DNA of 64,000 nucleotides from a virus. Shown one piece after another: positions 27,062 through 36,731 of the stretch. Below the pieces are notes generated by a model. It searched no databases. It had not been told where the DNA came from and saw nothing but the letters and a program-made list of their open reading frames with translations. Position numbers and translations under genes: made by a program. The stretch's first letter is position 1. Each line of letters opens with the position of its first letter. Where the stretch lies: positions 1 to 64,000 of the IMG/VR virus record IMGVR_UViG_3300025652_000032; one strand, written 5' to 3'.

Positions 27062-29572
27062 CTATGCAAAAAAGGATTCTAGTGTGTTAACTTTTTCTGT
27101 GTTCCATCCAACCACGTTGAGAATGTTTTTCAGTGGATCGAGGAAACTTTTATCAAACTGTAGATCATAGTTTACAAACCTGTGTATGTCAAGTTCTTTT
27201 GGTAGACTGTTCGGGAAGGCGATAACCTGATCGTTCGTTGGGTTTGGAACCTTGAGATAAGTGAACTTGATCTTATCTCCCTCGACGATTGATCTGTATT
27301 TTCTAGACAACCCGCTGTTCTTGATCATCCTATTATATATCAGAGATCCCTTGACTGCGATTGGTGTACCCTTTGCGTAAACAGTGTTACTGTCTTGATA
27401 CTTCTCCATGCCAGACACGGAACGCGGGAACGAGATCTCCTCGGGATCGAGTTGATTGAATTCATCCCGGAACTCCTCGATGAACTGAATGATAGTGTCC
27501 TCGTCCGTGGACATGATCAACCCGATCACCTCCTTGAGTTTTTTACGGACGATCGCAGGAGTTGAACTCCGACTCGTCTCGATACCCATGATCTTGAGTT
27601 TCGGTTCGGCGTACCGAACACCTTCGGAGTCGAACACATTGAGCATGTACCGTTTCTTGGCAGTCCAGATACCCTTGTTCGCAATGACTTCTCTACCCAT
27701 CACCATCTTGTTGGTGTATGCATTCATCAGACGAGAGAGTCGATTGTACTCCTTCTCGATGAATGGTTCGATGATCTTCTCACACGAATCATCAAGGAAA
27801 TCTACGATGGATGTATCGTCCTTCTTCTTGCAAACCTTGTCTACCAGATCACCAAGACCAATGTACACACTGTCTGTGTCACTTGCGATAATGTAGTCTT
27901 TGTCATCGGAGTCGAGAGCATTGTTCAGGAACTTGTTTAGTGAATCCTGAATCCAGCGAATACTCAACTGCCCGGACAAGGTGATTGCTTCTGCCATATC
28001 GACATCGAAGTAGCGGAAGTATTGATTACCAATCGCACCATAAGCAGAGTTCAATTGAATCTTACGAACCAACTGGAAGTTGTTGAACTTTGCAATCTGG
28101 TAGTCTAGTTCCCGATTGTCGGGATCTTTCTCCTTCTGCTTCTGACATTCAATCATCTTCTTCTTGTACATGCTACGTTCTTCGTACATCTTCTCCATCA
28201 ACGCAGGGAGGAACCCCTGAACGTCTCGACGGTAGCACGTTCCGTTGGCAGCGATCGAGTAGTCTTTGCTCTTGTGGTTGAGCAAGGCCTTCTTCGGACG
28301 ATCACTTCCCTCAAGGATACCATTAGGCGTAATCATGTAATCTTTGTCCTGTTCGATCTTCGTCTCAGGACTGATGTTGTATTGCATGATCAAGTGGGGA
28401 TACAGACTGTTCAAGTCGAAAGACACAACCCAGTCGTGTTGTCCTACGATTGGATCCTTAACATACGCACCAGCGAATTGTTCATCCTTCTTGGAACCAG
28501 ACTTCATTGGAATCACAATGTTCTGTTCCGACAGATAATGATAGATGATCTGATCCCACGTTCGAACTTGGGAGAACACATCCTCGAAGTTTACCTTGGC
28601 GGAATACGCAAGTGCCAATGAGAGTTCGATGAGTTTGAGTTTCTCCTCCAATCGAACGATCAGTTCCACATCTTTGACATTGTACTCGACAAACTTCTGG
28701 AAGTCCTTCTTGTAGAACTCCGCCATACTGTCGAACTCGTCGTAGGATAGTTTCGCATCACCCAGTTCGACGTTGGCAATGTGATCCAGTCGATACGACT
28801 CTTGGTTGATATAGGTGAAGTTTCTGTAGAGATCAAGATAGTCAAGAACAGAAACACCCATGATCTGGAAAGTCTCATGCTCTCGATTCATTCGTTGGAT
28901 CGTCTTTGATCGGATCTTCTTCCACGGGGAAAGAAGGTTCACTTCCCGCTCACCCAACACGCGAATCATTCGGTTGACAAGGTATGGGATATCAAAGAAC
29001 TTAATGTTCCATCCGGTCACGATGTCTGGATGATCCTCATTCCACAATTCCAAGAATGTGCGGAGTAAATCCTCTTCGTTGTCGAATGAGTATTGCTCGT
29101 ACTCTTCCGGCAGATCGAACTCACCAAGACCGAAAACGAAATACTTACCATCAAGGCAGTATGTGATCGTGATCACTTCTTCGTTGGGATCAGATATCTG
29201 CGGGAATCCACCTTCACATGTCGTCTCGATGTCGATGGTGGCAATCTTGATCTTGTCGATGTCATAATCGACTTCTTTGGGAAAGATGTCACCAATGAAC
29301 TGATACACATAGTCAGTGTTGCCGTAGACTTGGAACCCTTGGACTCCATCATACTTACGAACAAACTCCCGACAGTCTGAAACTTGTCCGGGTTTGATCG
29401 GTTCGACAAACTTACCGTCCAACGTGCGATACTTAGTTTTCTCGTTTGATGGAAGGAAGAGTGTCGGGTTGTATTTTTCTCGAATCTGGGTGGGTTGTCC
29501 GTCTTTGATTCCTCGGTAGAGGATGTAGTCGCCAATCATTGACACGTTAGTGTAGAAGAAATCACTCGGCAT
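27062..29572 (-). CDS. 43: DNA polymerase gp43, family B
   Basis: 836 residues (T4: 898). The exonuclease domain has IATIDIETTCEG (Exo I, about 110), VTGWNIKFFDIPYL (Exo II) and VEYNVKDVELI (Exo III). The polymerase domain has FDLNSLYPHLIMQYNI (motif A), KIQLNSAYGAIGNQYFRYFD (motif B) and IASDTDSVYIG (motif C). The C-terminus (NTLESFFA) resembles a clamp-binding peptide. It is a proofreading replicase working with the gp45 clamp. It overlaps the next upstream gene by 11 bp and glutamine synthetase follows. Confidence 0.97.
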   Translation of the reverse strand: MPSDFFYTNVSMIGDYILYRGIKDGQPTQIREKYNPTLFLPSNEKTKYRTLDGKFVEPIKPGQVSDCREFVRKYDGVQGFQVYGNTDYVYQFIGDIFPKEVDYDIDKIKIATIDIETTCEGGFPQISDPNEEVITITYCLDGKYFVFGLGEFDLPEEYEQYSFDNEEDLLRTFLELWNEDHPDIVTGWNIKFFDIPYLVNRMIRVLGEREVNLLSPWKKIRSKTIQRMNREHETFQIMGVSVLDYLDLYRNFTYINQESYRLDHIANVELGDAKLSYDEFDSMAEFYKKDFQKFVEYNVKDVELIVRLEEKLKLIELSLALAYSAKVNFEDVFSQVRTWDQIIYHYLSEQNIVIPMKSGSKKDEQFAGAYVKDPIVGQHDWVVSFDLNSLYPHLIMQYNISPETKIEQDKDYMITPNGILEGSDRPKKALLNHKSKDYSIAANGTCYRRDVQGFLPALMEKMYEERSMYKKKMIECQKQKEKDPDNRELDYQIAKFNNFQLVRKIQLNSAYGAIGNQYFRYFDVDMAEAITLSGQLSIRWIQDSLNKFLNNALDSDDKDYIIASDTDSVYIGLGDLVDKVCKKKDDTSIVDFLDDSCEKIIEPFIEKEYNRLSRLMNAYTNKMVMGREVIANKGIWTAKKRYMLNVFDSEGVRYAEPKLKIMGIETSRSSTPAIVRKKLKEVIGLIMSTDEDTIIQFIEEFRDEFNQLDPEEISFPRSVSGMEKYQDSNTVYAKGTPIAVKGSLIYNRMIKNSGLSRKYRSIVEGDKIKFTYLKVPNPTNDQVIAFPNSLPKELDIHRFVNYDLQFDKSFLDPLKNILNVVGWNTEKVNTLESFFA

Positions 29573-29882
29573 CTTTGTCCTTGATATACGCAGAAAGTAG
29601 AACCATATAGTTAATCACATCGAGGCATGTATCTTGGAAAGACTCGTCCTTAACGTGCATCTTACCAGATTGTACGAAGGAACTCAAGCGACTCATCTTG
29701 TCTGTTAGTCGAACCATAAATCCCTGTTCAGTATTGCAGATGCCCATCGCCTCACAACGAGTGAAGTTTGCAAATGGTTCTTCACCACCGCTACCGGCAT
29801 AGTCACGATTCTTGAGGTTCATCAGTTCTCTTGCCTGTGTAGATAGTTCGGCATGATGTTTCAGTAATTCATCTCTAGTCAT
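29562..29882 (-). CDS. DUF1599-type protein (nucleotide-modification-associated, MazG-like helical fold)
   Basis: 106 residues. LMNLKNRDYAGSGGEEPFANF, then VRLTDKMSRLSSFVQSGK, then ESFQDTCLDVINYMVLLSAYI form the pattern of DUF1599 proteins, which have an all-helical MazG-like arrangement with acidic metal-binding residues (E and D in the second and third segments). Relatives occur in phages and have been linked by context to nucleotide handling. It overlaps dut by 8 bp and gp43 by 11 bp, consistent with nucleotide-pool cleanup. Confidence 0.78.
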   Translation of the reverse strand: MTRDELLKHHAELSTQARELMNLKNRDYAGSGGEEPFANFTRCEAMGICNTEQGFMVRLTDKMSRLSSFVQSGKMHVKDESFQDTCLDVINYMVLLSAYIKDKDAE

Positions 29883-30393
29883 TCTTCACTCCAGTGCTGC
29901 CGAATCCACCGATACGTTCGAGGTTTTCATCCTGAACTGTATCCACTTCCTCGAAGGAAAAGTTTATACGTTCACAGACCTCGCCCTGACAGATTCTGTC
30001 TCCATGATTAATTTTGAAAGGTTGTTGTGTTGTATTATGAAGCAATACGAAAACTTCCTTCCGGTAGTCTGCATCTATTATACCCTGTGAATTTGCTAAT
30101 GCAACCCCATTCTTCAAAGAAATTCCAGAACGTGCATGAAGACGAACAGAATAATTATAAGGCATAGAGAAAGCGAATCCAGTAGGCACCAGTATTCTCT
30201 CTCCTGCTTCCAACGTAATGCCGTCTTCCGAACACGGGACATCAAAGGCAGAATTAAACCTATCGTAAATAGTCACCATCTGTTTGTCCGGGACATAGGC
30301 ATGGATATCAAAACATGCCGATCCAGAGGTGGCGTGACTAGGCATAATAACATCATCATGTAGTTTTTCGATTTTCACAATTGTCGCGTTCAC
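29875..30393 (-). CDS. dut: dUTP pyrophosphatase
   Basis: 172 residues. The five trimeric dUTPase motifs are present: SACFDIHAY, ARSGISLKNGV, GIIDADYRKEV, GDRICQGEV and the C-terminal RIGGFGSTGV. It hydrolyses dUTP to dUMP, protecting phage DNA from uracil and feeding ThyX. The start is a GTG at 30393, which overlaps the upstream stop (GTGA) and has AAGGG nearby; a second in-frame GTG at 30378 is an alternative. An extra loop at about residues 38-58 makes it longer than the usual 150 residues. Confidence 0.93.
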   Translation of the reverse strand: MNATIVKIEKLHDDVIMPSHATSGSACFDIHAYVPDKQMVTIYDRFNSAFDVPCSEDGITLEAGERILVPTGFAFSMPYNYSVRLHARSGISLKNGVALANSQGIIDADYRKEVFVLLHNTTQQPFKINHGDRICQGEVCERINFSFEEVDTVQDENLERIGGFGSTGVKND

Positions 30394-31646
30394 TTCTTAC
30401 CCTTTCTCTTTTTGTATGAATTCTTCTTGCGGACTTCTTTGTCCTTCTTTTGCTTTTGTACCTCTACTTCTGCTTGTCGCTGTTCTTCTCTCTGCTTGTG
30501 TAGTTCCTGAACCTTCAGTGAATACTGACGGTGGTTCTCAAGCATACGGGTGTGTTCCGACTCGGGATAGTGCCTTTCACTGACGAGTTTCTCCATCACA
30601 TGGAACCCAACCTCGAAGTCATGACAGTAGAATGCAGTCGCACCCAGTTCATCAAGTGCCTGCCACTTGTATACTTCATCCGCGAGGAATAAAATGTCAC
30701 CATGTGGATAAGGTAGAGATGCTGCTTGCTTTGCATAAAGATATGCTGCCCTTGGCATGTTGTTCATGCGATACATCCGAGAAATCTGATGTAGAGGTTC
30801 TGCACGGATCGGTCGATAGTCATACGCCGCCATATACTTGTGTGCTTGGACATCGATCGGTTCATTGAGTAGAGAAGAACAAATTGCTACACGGAATAAC
30901 GCATAGAATGCTTCCTCTTCCCAACCGCCGAGTTCAGCACGTTTTTGATATGCTTCTGAGGCCTTCGTCCACTGTTGTGAATCGAAATAACTCTGCCCGA
31001 GATAGAACCAATATCTATGATTATCTGGTTCGTCCTTGAGTGCTTCTTCCAGAACCTCTGCATCTCTACTGTACTTTTGGATCGGTTCAATATCGACGTT
31101 TCGGTTTCCTTCTGTTCTTGCCTCAATGTGGTAGTCACCATCGATACGCATTGAAGTGATTTGCTCTCCCTCTGGAGCATTACAGTGGGCATACTCATGC
31201 AAGATACCCGAATACTTCCAACCCATATGAAGTTTGAAGACTTGGTTTCTCCACCATGTAAAATCACCGCGATGGATTTTCAGTGAGTATGAATGAGAGT
31301 CCATGACTTCTGGCCAATGGAAATTACCAGCGATAGAATCATCTGCATCAATAACCCATGCATACTCAGCATCACTCTTCTCGGCATTGTGGAGTGACTC
31401 GGTGCGTGATCCCATCTTACCGGCGTGATCACCAAATCCCTTCCAGTCAGACTGATGAACTTCACCGGGGATTCCCTTTTCATCAAAGAACTTCTTGATG
31501 ATGTCCTGTGTGCCATCAGTCGATCCGGTGTCAGTGATATCATACCTATCGATGTGAGGATAGCAAGACTCCAAACACCTTTCAATGCAGTGGTGTTCGT
31601 CCTTTACAATCATACAAAGGGTAATTTTTGGGCGTGAGTTATCCAT
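30390..31646 (-). CDS. Family 2 glycosyltransferase with TPR-like C-terminal part
   Basis: 418 residues from ATG 31646 (TGATG overlap with the epimerase gene). The N-terminal GT-A domain starts ITLCMIVKDEHHCIERCLES, contains TDTGSTDGTQDI and the nucleotide-sugar/metal motif VIDADDS. After about residue 190 come helical repeat pairs (YWFYLGQSYFDSQQWTKASEAYQKRAE) like TPRs, and a highly charged coiled tail ending KKRKGKK. Such GT2-TPR proteins transfer sugars to surface or other acceptors. It is the downstream end of the sugar gene island, next to dut. Confidence 0.82.
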   Translation of the reverse strand: MDNSRPKITLCMIVKDEHHCIERCLESCYPHIDRYDITDTGSTDGTQDIIKKFFDEKGIPGEVHQSDWKGFGDHAGKMGSRTESLHNAEKSDAEYAWVIDADDSIAGNFHWPEVMDSHSYSLKIHRGDFTWWRNQVFKLHMGWKYSGILHEYAHCNAPEGEQITSMRIDGDYHIEARTEGNRNVDIEPIQKYSRDAEVLEEALKDEPDNHRYWFYLGQSYFDSQQWTKASEAYQKRAELGGWEEEAFYALFRVAICSSLLNEPIDVQAHKYMAAYDYRPIRAEPLHQISRMYRMNNMPRAAYLYAKQAASLPYPHGDILFLADEVYKWQALDELGATAFYCHDFEVGFHVMEKLVSERHYPESEHTRMLENHRQYSLKVQELHKQREEQRQAEVEVQKQKKDKEVRKKNSYKKRKGKK

Positions 31647-32527
31647 CAATTCATCTCCAGTTCATTTTTTATCCAATCCCCAAGAGAAGTTTCAGGGGAC
31701 CAGTTCAATTCAGTTTTAATTTTATGAATGTTCGCAAGAGTGGAAGTGACTTCACCTTTTCTCTGCTCTATATGTATTTGATTTTCTGAAATCATATCAG
31801 CAATTTCTTTCACTGAATGATTTACACCAGAACCAACATTGTAGATTCCGCCTTTGATATCAGAATCTGCCATCATTATATTGGCACGAACCACATCAGA
31901 GACATTAACGAAATCCCGTTTCTGGTTTCCCGTTCCAACAATCTCTAGAGGAAGATCGTTCTTATACCTCTCGATGAAAATTGCAATCACTGGAGGATAT
32001 GCTCCATCGACACGATGTCCGTTTCCATACACGTTGAAGTAACGAAAGGTGTTTACATTGAGATCGTTGCTGTAATACTCACACAATTGTTCAGCACAAT
32101 ATTTTGACAGTGCATAGGGATTCAGTGTTGGTTTTAGATGAGAAGACTCACATTGAATTAGGTGATCACACTCATACACGGCAGAGGTAGAGGAAAAAAC
32201 AACGCGATCCACTCCGCATTCTTTTGCCGTTTGTAAAACTCTATTTGTCCCTAGAATATTTTGTCTGGTTGTATGAACCGGATCTTTCAGTGAAACCTGA
32301 ATGCTTGCTTCTGCTGCCATGTGAAAGATCGTGTCTACATTGTAGCGATCAATAACTTCGGTGAGTAGAGGAACATTGTTGATAGAACCAACATAATTTT
32401 TAGCATCTGGGTGCCAAGTTCCGTGAGCGTTCTTGTCCAAACAAACAACTTCTCTTCCCTCAGAAAGAAGAGTCTGGACTAAGTTGCTACCAATAAATCC
32501 GGCACCACCTGTAACTAAGTAACTCAT
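31646..32527 (-). CDS. NAD-dependent sugar-nucleotide epimerase/dehydratase (GalE-like)
   Basis: 293 residues. Extended short-chain dehydrogenase: GGAGFIGSNL binds NAD, FSSTSAVYE and YALSKYCAEQL provide Ser and the YxxxK pair, and RYFNVYGNGHRVDGAYPPVI is the substrate side typical of UDP-glucose 4-epimerases. It probably interconverts UDP- or GDP-hexoses for the adjacent glycosyltransferases. ATGA overlap with the methyltransferase gene upstream. Confidence 0.85.
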   Translation of the reverse strand: MSYLVTGGAGFIGSNLVQTLLSEGREVVCLDKNAHGTWHPDAKNYVGSINNVPLLTEVIDRYNVDTIFHMAAEASIQVSLKDPVHTTRQNILGTNRVLQTAKECGVDRVVFSSTSAVYECDHLIQCESSHLKPTLNPYALSKYCAEQLCEYYSNDLNVNTFRYFNVYGNGHRVDGAYPPVIAIFIERYKNDLPLEIVGTGNQKRDFVNVSDVVRANIMMADSDIKGGIYNVGSGVNHSVKEIADMISENQIHIEQRKGEVTSTLANIHKIKTELNWSPETSLGDWIKNELEMN

Positions 32528-33207
32528 TTCGGGCCCTCACAAACGTATGTCACCTTGTAATCAGAAGAAGTTGCAATCTGATCACTGAAACTCTTGTATA
32601 CTTTATAATAGAATCCCACCGAGGAGAGAACTGTTTCCAGTTCTTCATTTGTCCATATCTTATGAGTCACTGTATACGGCGTCTCTCGGAAAATTCCATT
32701 CAACTTCATCGTGTTGTTGGTGTAGTCAGTTTCCGGGATTAAGGTTAACTCGGGAGTATATACCTCTCGGGGTTCATCCTCAACAAAAGCGTCATGATTA
32801 AAACAATCAAATACAAAAATACCGGAAGACTCTAGTTTGAGTGATACTGACTCCACAAAGGATTTGAGTTCTTTCATGTCACGAATGTGATTAATCACAT
32901 TGAATAAACTTACCACAAGAGGAACTCTGACACTAATATCAGACACAGTGCCAATGATCAAATGTGGATTGTATTTCTGTAATTTGTCTCTTGCTATTTC
33001 AATCATAGACGAGGAGGGATCTACTCCATGAACTTCATATCCTCTCTTACAAAATTCTTGCAAGTGACTACCAGTTCCACATCCAATATCCAGAACCTTG
33101 GTTTGAACGGGATCAAGATCGATAACATAATCTACCTCACCAGAGTAATCTTTCTGTGAGTGTAAACTATCGTAAATGGAAACTGATATGTTGTTGTACT
33201 CAGACAT
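32524..33207 (-). CDS. SAM-dependent methyltransferase, class I
   Basis: 227 residues from ATG 33207. VLDIGCGTGSHLQEF is the SAM-binding motif I, VHGVDPSSSMIEIAR motif II, and VVSLFNVINHI follows at the motif IV position. The rest (FVFDCFNHDAFVEDEPREVYTPE) resembles small-molecule or sugar methyltransferases. Flanked on both sides by sugar epimerases, it probably methylates a sugar. Overlaps the upstream gene by 8 bp. Confidence 0.82.
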   Translation of the reverse strand: MSEYNNISVSIYDSLHSQKDYSGEVDYVIDLDPVQTKVLDIGCGTGSHLQEFCKRGYEVHGVDPSSSMIEIARDKLQKYNPHLIIGTVSDISVRVPLVVSLFNVINHIRDMKELKSFVESVSLKLESSGIFVFDCFNHDAFVEDEPREVYTPELTLIPETDYTNNTMKLNGIFRETPYTVTHKIWTNEELETVLSSVGFYYKVYKSFSDQIATSSDYKVTYVCEGPK

Positions 33208-34126
33208 TAGAATATTGATTATCAAACTTAATTACAGAGATTCCTTGTGCCAGTTCGGAGATACCAGAATCCAGATCGATTGTAGTGTCAAACCCAAGAG
33301 AAGCGATCTTATCGTAAGACACAACATAGTCTCTCTTGTCGGCATCCTCGCCAATATCTGCAAGATGTAGGAAGTATGGAACCACCTCGTTAATCTTTTC
33401 GCATACCTCTTTCTTGCTAAAGTTCATCTTATCACTACCGACATTATACACATTACCAATCATCTTGTCAAGATTTTCAAGGGCAAACATGAAAGATCTT
33501 GCGATATCATAAACATGAATAAATGTCCGCATGAAGTGTGATTCATACACAACAATGTATCTGTCTTTCACTGCCTTCTTTGTAAAATCATTCACAAGAA
33601 GATCTAGTCTAAGTCTCGGTGAAAGACCAAAGGCAGTAGCAAACCTATAAGCAACAGCGTTTGAGTTGTTCATAATATACTGCTCTGCTTCTGTTTTTGT
33701 TGTGCCATAAATACTTAACGGATTGAGTGGACTTTCCTCGGTACAGATGCCGTCCACTCTACCATAATTACTTCCAGTAGATCCAAACAGTATGATCTGA
33801 TCGTCGTTCAGCATGTCAACCAAAGACTTAGTTGCCTCTAAATTCACAGCGGTAGTGATCGCATGATCTTTTTCGCAGGCGGGATACCCGACGATCGCAG
33901 CGAGGTGAATTACAACATCCTTACCCTCGACAACAGATCTCAACTTCTCAGTATCTCTAATGTCTCCCTCGACGAGACTGAAGTTTTTGTTCTTAAAGTG
34001 TGGGAACATACTATTCCCACCGAAAAGTAATGCGTCGTAAACACATACTTCATGTCCTGCGGCCAGTAATTCTGGAACTAAAGTGCTTCCAAGATAACCC
34101 GCACCACCCGTCACTAAAATTTTCAT
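33200..34126 (-). CDS. NAD-dependent sugar epimerase/dehydratase
   Basis: 308 residues of the extended SDR family: GGAGYLGSTLVPELL at the N-terminus, VVIHLAAIVGYPAC, FGSTGSNYGRVDG, then SIYGTTKTEAEQ with the YxxxK pair. Its closest general type is the bacterial surface-polysaccharide NAD-epimerase. It overlaps the DUF2061 gene by 4 bp (ATGA). Together with the other SDR genes it points to synthesis of an uncommon deoxysugar. Confidence 0.85.
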   Translation of the reverse strand: MKILVTGGAGYLGSTLVPELLAAGHEVCVYDALLFGGNSMFPHFKNKNFSLVEGDIRDTEKLRSVVEGKDVVIHLAAIVGYPACEKDHAITTAVNLEATKSLVDMLNDDQIILFGSTGSNYGRVDGICTEESPLNPLSIYGTTKTEAEQYIMNNSNAVAYRFATAFGLSPRLRLDLLVNDFTKKAVKDRYIVVYESHFMRTFIHVYDIARSFMFALENLDKMIGNVYNVGSDKMNFSKKEVCEKINEVVPYFLHLADIGEDADKRDYVVSYDKIASLGFDTTIDLDSGISELAQGISVIKFDNQYSNV

Positions 34127-34332
34127 ATTGTTTGCCTTCCCATTTTTATTTTGTTCCAGATTCTTTCGTAAAAATAGTAAACGAAAAATCCGGTAAGATT
34201 CATTAACAATGCGTTCATTAGTGCCTCACTAGAAACACCAGATAATAAAACCAAGTAACTATTCAGTATCGCAACAATCCTCCAAAGGATAGTTTTTGTT
34301 ATACTTCGAGTTTTGGTTTCCTTGAATGACAT
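34123..34332 (-). CDS. DUF2061 small membrane protein
   Basis: 69 residues from ATG 34332 (TGATG overlap). The N-terminus KETKTRSITKTILWRIVA is the hallmark of DUF2061 membrane proteins, followed by two hydrophobic spans (about 20-38 and 43-61). Bacterial relatives are sometimes found with sulfur or sugar activation genes. Here it lies between sugar-modifying genes. Function unknown; it could anchor the pathway at the inner membrane. Confidence 0.75.
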   Translation of the reverse strand: MSFKETKTRSITKTILWRIVAILNSYLVLLSGVSSEALMNALLMNLTGFFVYYFYERIWNKIKMGRQTI

Positions 34333-34829
34333 CAGCGTCCTATGACCGACCAATCAATAACATATGGATCAATTCTTAAATCGTCATTCATTGCTTCCTC
34401 GAACCGAAGATTGCTGAGTGATGTAAGAACAGTTCTATCTTCAAGACTAATCCAACCATTAGCATACAACGGAGGGACATACAAGACTGCATGATGTCGA
34501 TCACTCATGATAAAAGTCTGAACACTATCTGGATTGTCTTTGGCATACTGGGCAATCTCTTCTCTATCATTTCGATCAGCAACTTCCTCTGGAAGTTTGA
34601 GTGTCTGGAATTTTGCGGCACCACATGCGATAGTAAAAATCTTGGCCTCTAATTTGTGATAGTGCAGTCCCCGGATAACGCCTTTGCCGTAGTCTCCAAC
34701 AACATAACACCTACGAAAAAGTTCGTGATCAATGTCGTCAGTGATCGGTACTAGATAACCCCGATCATCTGATATCGATGGCACCTTTAGTAAAGTTGGT
34801 TCTGTAACACCAGAGTGAATTTTGTACAT
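34332..34829 (-). CDS. RmlC-like cupin, sugar-nucleotide 3,5-epimerase or ketoisomerase
   Basis: 165 residues. RGLHYHKLEAKIFTIACGAAKF is the RmlC core strand with the catalytic histidine region, and VLYVPPLYANGWISLED is the second conserved block (YiPxGfAHGF in RmlC). The N-terminal ISDDRGYLVPI also fits. These enzymes epimerise or isomerise dTDP-4-keto-6-deoxyhexoses. Directly upstream is a DegT aminotransferase, the usual next step for amino-deoxysugars. Start at ATG 34829, two bases after the aminotransferase stop. Confidence 0.82.
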   Translation of the reverse strand: MYKIHSGVTEPTLLKVPSISDDRGYLVPITDDIDHELFRRCYVVGDYGKGVIRGLHYHKLEAKIFTIACGAAKFQTLKLPEEVADRNDREEIAQYAKDNPDSVQTFIMSDRHHAVLYVPPLYANGWISLEDRTVLTSLSNLRFEEAMNDDLRIDPYVIDWSVIGR

Positions 34830-34831
34830 TA

Positions 34832-35947
34832 TCAATGTCTCCCATAATATTTTTTGATTGTATCACATACATGCTGAACTTGATCTGGTTCCAGTGCCGC
34901 ATATGATGGTAAACAAACTCCTTTGTTATATGCAGTCACTGTATTATCGAAGGAGTATTTTCTATACCTTCTATGCTTTATGTATCTCTTGAAACATGGT
35001 TGCATGTGTAGTGGGTAGAAAAATGTTCTAGGTTCGATTTCCTGTTCACTCATAAAAGACATGAGTTTTTCTGAGGACTCTTCTTTGACTTGTAACACTA
35101 CTCGGAATGGGATGAACGATGTTATGTTTTCGTTTGGTTGTACTACTTCGACTTCATCAACATCACACAGCATCTCGGTATACATCGCATGAACTTTACG
35201 TTTTAAATCAACAATGCGATCAAACTTATTTAACTGTGAAAGACCTAGTGAGGTTTGAAGATCTGTCATTCTAAAATTATATCCAATCTCCGGGTGAATG
35301 AAAGATCCCCTGTCGAGTCTTCCCTGATTTCTCAGGTACTTAAGACTCTCCGCAAACTTTTCATTGTTCGTTGTAACATAACCACCTTCTGCTGTTGTGA
35401 TTGTCTTGTCTGCGAAAAACGAAAAACAAGATATATCACCAAAACTACCACACGGTTGTCCCTTCCACTCGATGCCAAGTGCCTGTGCTGAATCTTCAAT
35501 GAAGATCAACTTATACTTTTCGGCAAAACTTCGAACCTTATCCATGTCACAACAAAACCCATACAAGTGTGCTGGCATAATCGCCTTGGTTCGTCGGGTG
35601 ATTAGTTTGACACATGAGTCTGGATCTAATTGAAAGGTATCTTTGTCTATGTCCGCAAAAACAGGAGTTGCTCCAGTCATCTCAACGGCGTTTGCTGTAG
35701 CGATGAAAGTAAAATCTGGAACAATGACCTCATCACCCTTACCAATACCTGCTGCACGAAGTGCCAAGTAAAGTGCAAGCGTACCATTAGGTGCGAAGGA
35801 ACCATATGAAGTGTTCGTCATTGATCGGAGTCGTTCATCAAACTCCTTAGACTTTGGACCTTCTGTTATCCAATTCATTTCAAAAGATTGTCTTAGTGCC
35901 TCGTAATCTTCCATGTCCACATAAGGCATAAACTGGGGTACTTTCAT
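34832..35947 (-). CDS. DegT/DnrJ/EryC1/StrS-family PLP aminotransferase
   Basis: 371 residues from ATG 35947, one base after the preceding stop. It is the sugar aminotransferase fold: WITEGPKSKEFDERL at the N-terminus, FAPNGTLALYLAL (phosphate binding), DFTFIATANAVE, IEDSAQALG (the aspartate binding pyridine) and FFADKTITTAEGGYV with the PLP-binding lysine. It aminates a keto-sugar nucleotide using glutamate. Coupled with the RmlC-like gene it suggests dTDP-aminodideoxyhexose synthesis. Confidence 0.9.
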   Translation of the reverse strand: MKVPQFMPYVDMEDYEALRQSFEMNWITEGPKSKEFDERLRSMTNTSYGSFAPNGTLALYLALRAAGIGKGDEVIVPDFTFIATANAVEMTGATPVFADIDKDTFQLDPDSCVKLITRRTKAIMPAHLYGFCCDMDKVRSFAEKYKLIFIEDSAQALGIEWKGQPCGSFGDISCFSFFADKTITTAEGGYVTTNNEKFAESLKYLRNQGRLDRGSFIHPEIGYNFRMTDLQTSLGLSQLNKFDRIVDLKRKVHAMYTEMLCDVDEVEVVQPNENITSFIPFRVVLQVKEESSEKLMSFMSEQEIEPRTFFYPLHMQPCFKRYIKHRRYRKYSFDNTVTAYNKGVCLPSYAALEPDQVQHVCDTIKKYYGRH

Positions 35948-35948
35948 T

Positions 35949-36731
35949 TTAAACTCGTCTCCTGTAGTACGAAGTAAATCCATTATCAATCGGTTTGTGT
36001 GTGTAGATTTTTTCCAACCCGGCGATCTCTGCTAGTTTGTCCATCGTATCAATGCTGAAAAAGTATAAGTGTTCGTTTGGGATTATATGTTTCCACAGCA
36101 CCTTTTCTTTTCTATGCGTGTCGCATTCGATATCGTGTGTTCCAATAACGATGATCCCATCATCTTTCAGTCTTTTAGTTTTTTCCTGTAAAAACTTTAT
36201 AGGATCGGATATGTGTTCTATCACATTAAAACTACAGATGATATCAAAGTCTTCGTTATCGTAATCATGCAAGAGTGATCGAGAAAGATTAACTTCATAT
36301 TTATCAACACCGTAGTCAATATCAAACTGGTTGAGATCTATACCATATGCATCGAACCCTGCCTTTTTTGCTGCGTTGACTAAGAATCCCTGACTACAAC
36401 CGACATCTAGAAATTTACCCGAGTGTCTATTTACATTTTTCTGTATGAAAGAAATTCTTTCGTCAGAAATAAACTCGAAGTCATCAACTCTATCCTGTAT
36501 GTCCAATTCACCTACGCTAGTTTGATAGTCTTGCCAGTAGTTGTTTTCATAAACATCAATCATGGACTCCCTAAGATTTCTTGGGTGACAATAAATCAAC
36601 GAACAACAATCACACTTAACGATATCCCGTCGTTCACCAATTTGCTTGTGTGTCGGTATATCATCAAACGAATAAACAGGAGAGAAGTTCTCCGATCCAC
36701 ATAGTAAACATGTATTACTCTCTTCTATCAT
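35949..36731 (-). CDS. Zinc-site class I methyltransferase
   Basis: 260 residues from ATG 36731 (ATGA overlap). The N-terminal part has two cysteine pairs, CLLCGS and CDCCSL, with LIYCHPRN after them, as in sugar C-methyltransferases with a zinc-binding head. The SAM domain begins FLDVGCSQGFLVNAAKKAG and continues with DIICSFNVIEHISDP. It is likely to methylate a nucleotide-sugar or small metabolite. It sits between a GT10-like and an aminotransferase gene. Confidence 0.8.
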   Translation of the reverse strand: MIEESNTCLLCGSENFSPVYSFDDIPTHKQIGERRDIVKCDCCSLIYCHPRNLRESMIDVYENNYWQDYQTSVGELDIQDRVDDFEFISDERISFIQKNVNRHSGKFLDVGCSQGFLVNAAKKAGFDAYGIDLNQFDIDYGVDKYEVNLSRSLLHDYDNEDFDIICSFNVIEHISDPIKFLQEKTKRLKDDGIIVIGTHDIECDTHRKEKVLWKHIIPNEHLYFFSIDTMDKLAEIAGLEKIYTHKPIDNGFTSYYRRRV